Positions 6,543 to 9,140 of a stretch of 9,140 nt of DNA are shown here, piece after piece. The notes under the pieces are model-generated. The model saw only the letters and a program-made list of their open reading frames with translations. It was not told the DNA's origin and made no database searches. Source of the DNA: Myxococcales bacterium (lineage in GTDB: Bacteria; Myxococcota_A; Polyangia; Nannocystales; Nannocystaceae); the NCBI GenBank assembly GCA_020431135.1, contig JAGQIT010000550.1:1-9140 (forward strand), written 5' to 3'. The position numbers were made by a program, and so were the translations under genes. How positions within the stretch are numbered: the stretch's first letter is position 1; each line of letters opens with the position of its first letter.

Positions 6543-8883
6543 AGGTGACGGGGAGGAGGAGGGCCCGGACGCCGACCGGCATGTTCTCGCGCAGCCGAAG
6601 CTCGAGGTTTTGCCAGGCGTGGGCCGGGAGGAGGAAGCCAAAGGCGCCCATCGCGTCGTCCTCGGGGCCGCGGGTGCGGATCCGACGATCGCTGCGATCG
6701 GCGAGCTGGGCGTAGCCGGGGTCGGCGTAGCGCTCGCCGACGAAGGCCAGGGAGGCGGCGTCGTCGAGGCCCGAGACGCAGCCGAGGTTGGGGGGGAGGG
6801 TGTCGCCGCCGCCGGCGACGTAGCTCTGGCGCAGGCAGCCGCGCTGGTGGTCGTGGACGGCGACGCGGTGGACGAAGACGACGCCGCGGCCGTGCAGCGA
6901 CTCGAGGAGCGCCTGGCCGAAGATCGTCGCCCGGTCGATCGCGGTCGGGGCGGCGTAGCCGAGGTCACCGGCGGCGTCGGGGGTCGCCCCGGCGATCGCC
7001 AGCGGGGCGACGCCTGGGGCCGTGTCGACGCCGGCGCCGGCGTCGACGATCGACTCGGTGAGGCGCAGGCTGTAGCCGCGGTCGAGGCGGAGCGGCCCGG
7101 CGATCGAGCGGCGCAGGCGGACCGTCGGCGACTCGGCGAAGGCCCGCTCCTCGTCGCCGTCGACGAAGCCGTAGGGCTCGCGCAGGCTCATCCCGAGGAT
7201 CGTCGGCGCGCGCGCGCCGTCGAGCTGACGGTAGCCGCCGGGATCGAGGGTCGCGTCGACGAGCTCGAGGCCGCCGAGGGCCGCGCGCTCGATCAGCGCC
7301 GCGTCGGCGGGGAAGGTCGCTCCGCGGCAGAGGAAGAGCCCCTCGATCCGCAGGGTCGTCGCCGCGATCCGATCGGCGAGCGCCTGCTGTGCGACGGGGT
7401 CGGCGGCGAAGACCTCGGCCGGGCGCGCGCGCAGGGGCTGGGCGAGGCGGAGGATCGGCCGCTGGCCGTCGGCGGCGCGGATCACCAGCGAGTGGGCGAG
7501 GGTGAGGTTGGGGCCGCCGTCCTCGTCGACCGTGCCGACGACGCCCGAGAGGTCGAGGTCGTAGACGCCGCTGTCGGTGATCTCGACGAGCGTCGGCCCG
7601 GTCGCGCCGGCGAGGGCCGCGAGCGCGTCGTGGAGGTCCGTAAGGCCAGGTCCGACGCGGATCGCCGGCGGCAGCGGGTCGCCGCCCCAGGCGTTGTCGC
7701 GGGTGATCGGCTGGGCGCCGACGGGGCCGAGGAGGGCGTGGGTCGCAGAGACGCGCAGCGCCTCCTCGACGGCCGTCGCCGCGTCAGGGGCGTCGAGGCC
7801 GATCGCCAGGCGGCCGATCTCGGGATCGACGGCGACCTCGCGGTCGGCGAGCGGCGAGGCCAGGCCCTCCTCCCAGGCGCAGAGGTTGGCGCCGCGGAGG
7901 GTGAAGGCGCTCGGGTCGAGCGGGGCGAAGAGCGCCGCCGGGAGGTGGAGGGTCAGCCCCTGCGGCGGCAGGACGACGCCCGCCGGCGCCGGGGCGCTAG
8001 CGTCGTAGCTCGTCAGGGCGACGTAGGCGGTCGGGTTGCCCGCCGGCGCCGCGGAGGTCAGGCGCGCCCGCGGGATCGGCCCGGGCGCCTGGTCGACGCC
8101 GGTGACCGCGTCGACCTCGAAGCTCGCCGCGTCGTCGCGATCCCGGCGGCCGCGCTGGAAGAGGCGCATCGGTCGGCCGAGCGGGTCGACGTCGAAGCGG
8201 AGGACGAAGCGGGCGCCGGCGCTCGCCGAGCCGAGGTCGGTGGTCCCGCGGTGGACGGGGGCGGTCAGCGGCGTCCGGTAGGTCTCGAGGCGCCAGAGGA
8301 AGATCGCCAGGTTCGGCAGGTTGTAGCGGATCGCCCCGGCGTCCGGGCGCTTGAGGTCAGGCGTGTGCGCCGTGCGATCGAATGCGGTGCCGAGGAGCGA
8401 GAGGGTCGCGGGGTCGCGGACGGTCGCCGTGCCGCCGCGGCGGACGGCGAAGCGATCGGCGGCGGGGTCGAGGCGCAGGTGGTTTAGGTGCTGGGCCCAG
8501 ACGAGGCGCTCGCGCAGCTCGACCGCGTGGACGCCGTAGCCGCTGAGGTCGTAGACGAGGCGCTCGATCGCCCCGAGCGTCCCCTTGCGCCGGCGCAGGG
8601 CGATGGTGTCGGCGACGTCGGCACGCAGGGTCCAGGGGTCGCCGGCGAGGTGCGAGGTGCCGAGGAGATCCGCGAGGTAGGGGATCACCCAGGGGTCGCA
8701 GGTGTCGATGAAGAGGTCGTCGTAGAGCGCCTCGACGTCCGCCTTGAGCTCGCCGAAGGCCGCCTCGATCACCCCGAGGAAGGCGGCGAGCGGGGTCGCG
8801 TCGGCCTGCTCGGCGTCGCGTCGGCGGTGGATCTCGGGGAGGCGCCCGTAGAGGTCGACGCGCTTGCCTGTCTTCTCAGTCAC
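6541..8883 (-). CDS. P2 gpI-type tail protein with long beta-rich C-terminal extension (eCIS/tailocin baseplate)
   Basis: This 780-residue protein has an N-terminal tail-protein-I-type region (TIGR02242-like) at about 1-135: LYGRLPEIHRRRDA, LYDDLFIDTCDPWVIPYLAD, then TIALRRRKGTLGAIERLVYD. Phage P2 gpI is under 200 residues, so most of this protein is extra. Residues 220-480 are beta-rich and unassigned. Residues about 510-690 show beta-helix-like turns (LRIEGLFLCRG, LRRSIAGPLRL, IDRATIFGQALLESLHG). The end, YADPGYAQLADRSDRRIR then EDDAMGAF and LELRLRENMPVG, matches the C-terminal signature I recall from large tail proteins in such clusters. The start is GTG 8883, with GGAGGGAGGG at 8891-8900 seven bases upstream. 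It overlaps the baseplate J gene by 8 nt. The likely role is to link the baseplate wedge to fibres. No signal peptide is visible. Confidence 0.85.
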   Translation of the reverse strand: MTEKTGKRVDLYGRLPEIHRRRDAEQADATPLAAFLGVIEAAFGELKADVEALYDDLFIDTCDPWVIPYLADLLGTSHLAGDPWTLRADVADTIALRRRKGTLGAIERLVYDLSGYGVHAVELRERLVWAQHLNHLRLDPAADRFAVRRGGTATVRDPATLSLLGTAFDRTAHTPDLKRPDAGAIRYNLPNLAIFLWRLETYRTPLTAPVHRGTTDLGSASAGARFVLRFDVDPLGRPMRLFQRGRRDRDDAASFEVDAVTGVDQAPGPIPRARLTSAAPAGNPTAYVALTSYDASAPAPAGVVLPPQGLTLHLPAALFAPLDPSAFTLRGANLCAWEEGLASPLADREVAVDPEIGRLAIGLDAPDAATAVEEALRVSATHALLGPVGAQPITRDNAWGGDPLPPAIRVGPGLTDLHDALAALAGATGPTLVEITDSGVYDLDLSGVVGTVDEDGGPNLTLAHSLVIRAADGQRPILRLAQPLRARPAEVFAADPVAQQALADRIAATTLRIEGLFLCRGATFPADAALIERAALGGLELVDATLDPGGYRQLDGARAPTILGMSLREPYGFVDGDEERAFAESPTVRLRRSIAGPLRLDRGYSLRLTESIVDAGAGVDTAPGVAPLAIAGATPDAAGDLGYAAPTAIDRATIFGQALLESLHGRGVVFVHRVAVHDHQRGCLRQSYVAGGGDTLPPNLGCVSGLDDAASLAFVGERYADPGYAQLADRSDRRIRTRGPEDDAMGAFGFLLPAHAWQNLELRLRENMPVGVRALLLPVT

Positions 8884-9140
8884 AGTCGGACCCTCCCTCC
8901 TCGCCGGCGCAGACGAGGGTCACGAGGTCGCCGTTGACCCCGGCGTCGAGGCAGAGGATGTGGGCGGTCGTCAGCGGGGCGATCGCCTCGGCGCGGGTCG
9001 CCGTCGCCGGCGCGCTGAGCTCGTCTGGAACGCCGGCGCCGAGGCTAGCGAGGGCGGCGACGCGGCACCAGGCGACGCCCTCGACCTGCTGGGCGACGCC
9101 CTCGATCCGCGACGCCCGCTCGGCCTCGCCGAAGCCGCGG
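8876..9140 (-). CDS. Baseplate J-like assembly protein, C-terminal 87 residues only
   Basis: The frame is open from the right edge and stops at TGA 8876-8878, so only the C-terminus is in the window. It reads RGFGEAERASRIEGVAQQVE, then GVAWCRVAAL and, near the end, ILCLDAGVNGDLVTLVCAGE. The pattern of an FG-containing start, a helix, a 'V-GV' strand and a final strand after an 'Ile-Leu-x-Leu-Asp' step is how putative baseplate assembly proteins of the gpJ/Afp11-12 type usually end. These proteins form the baseplate wedges of contractile tails. The position directly before a gpI-type gene is the classic J-I order of P2-like tails and supports the call. The stop overlaps the next gene's GTG start region by 8 nt, so translation is probably coupled. 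The fragment is short, so the family name rests partly on context. Confidence 0.7.
   Translation of the reverse strand, partial: RGFGEAERASRIEGVAQQVEGVAWCRVAALASLGAGVPDELSAPATATRAEAIAPLTTAHILCLDAGVNGDLVTLVCAGEEGGSDCD

Noticed and set aside
1759..8487. A plus-strand open frame of more than 2,200 codons
   Set aside because: It lies antisense to the four clear tail genes and is made mostly of Arg, Ala, Gly, Asp, Glu and Val with no recognisable motif. Stop codons are rare in this frame because of the GC-biased third positions of the real minus-strand genes.
1..9140. CRISPR arrays, tRNA or rRNA genes, insertion-sequence ends and attachment sites
   Set aside because: I saw no regularly spaced repeats, cloverleaf-like segments, transposase motifs or terminal inverted repeats with target duplications. 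Beyond the 655-818 and 1827-2124 gaps there is almost no non-coding DNA.

Overview
The window is very GC-rich DNA (roughly 70% by eye) with codons that end almost entirely in G or C. This codon use, a leaderless-looking promoter and a large phage-tail-like cluster beside a lipid gene fit a high-GC Gram-negative bacterium. A myxobacterium or relative is my best guess, but no single marker proves it.

The left third holds two ordinary cellular genes transcribed away from each other. Positions 1-654 (minus strand, running off the left edge) encode a small four-helix membrane protein of unknown function. Positions 819-1826 (plus strand) encode a fatty-acid desaturase with all three histidine boxes. 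The 164 bp between them carry a -10-like element facing each way.

The right three quarters is one minus-strand operon read from the right edge towards position 1862. In transcription order it holds the C-terminus of a baseplate J-like assembly protein (8876-9140), a large P2 gpI-type tail protein (6541-8883), a DUF6519 plus right-handed beta-helix protein (3082-6534) and a transthyretin-like domain protein with helical inserts (2125-3048). A short coding trace that looks frameshifted (1862-2085) ends it. The genes overlap or sit within about 33 bp of each other and have good Shine-Dalgarno sites, so they are probably co-transcribed and translated in step.

This gene set is the baseplate and tail-tip end of a phage-tail-like particle of the extracellular contractile injection system (eCIS) or tailocin type. 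Tube, sheath, ATPase and cap genes would be expected to the right and are not visible here. The operon converges on the desaturase, and a perfect 7-bp hairpin lies between the two stop codons. This makes about 1827-1861 a likely edge of the injection-system island. The beta-helix protein and the split-domain protein are the least understood components and the best candidates for target recognition or a system-specific accessory role.
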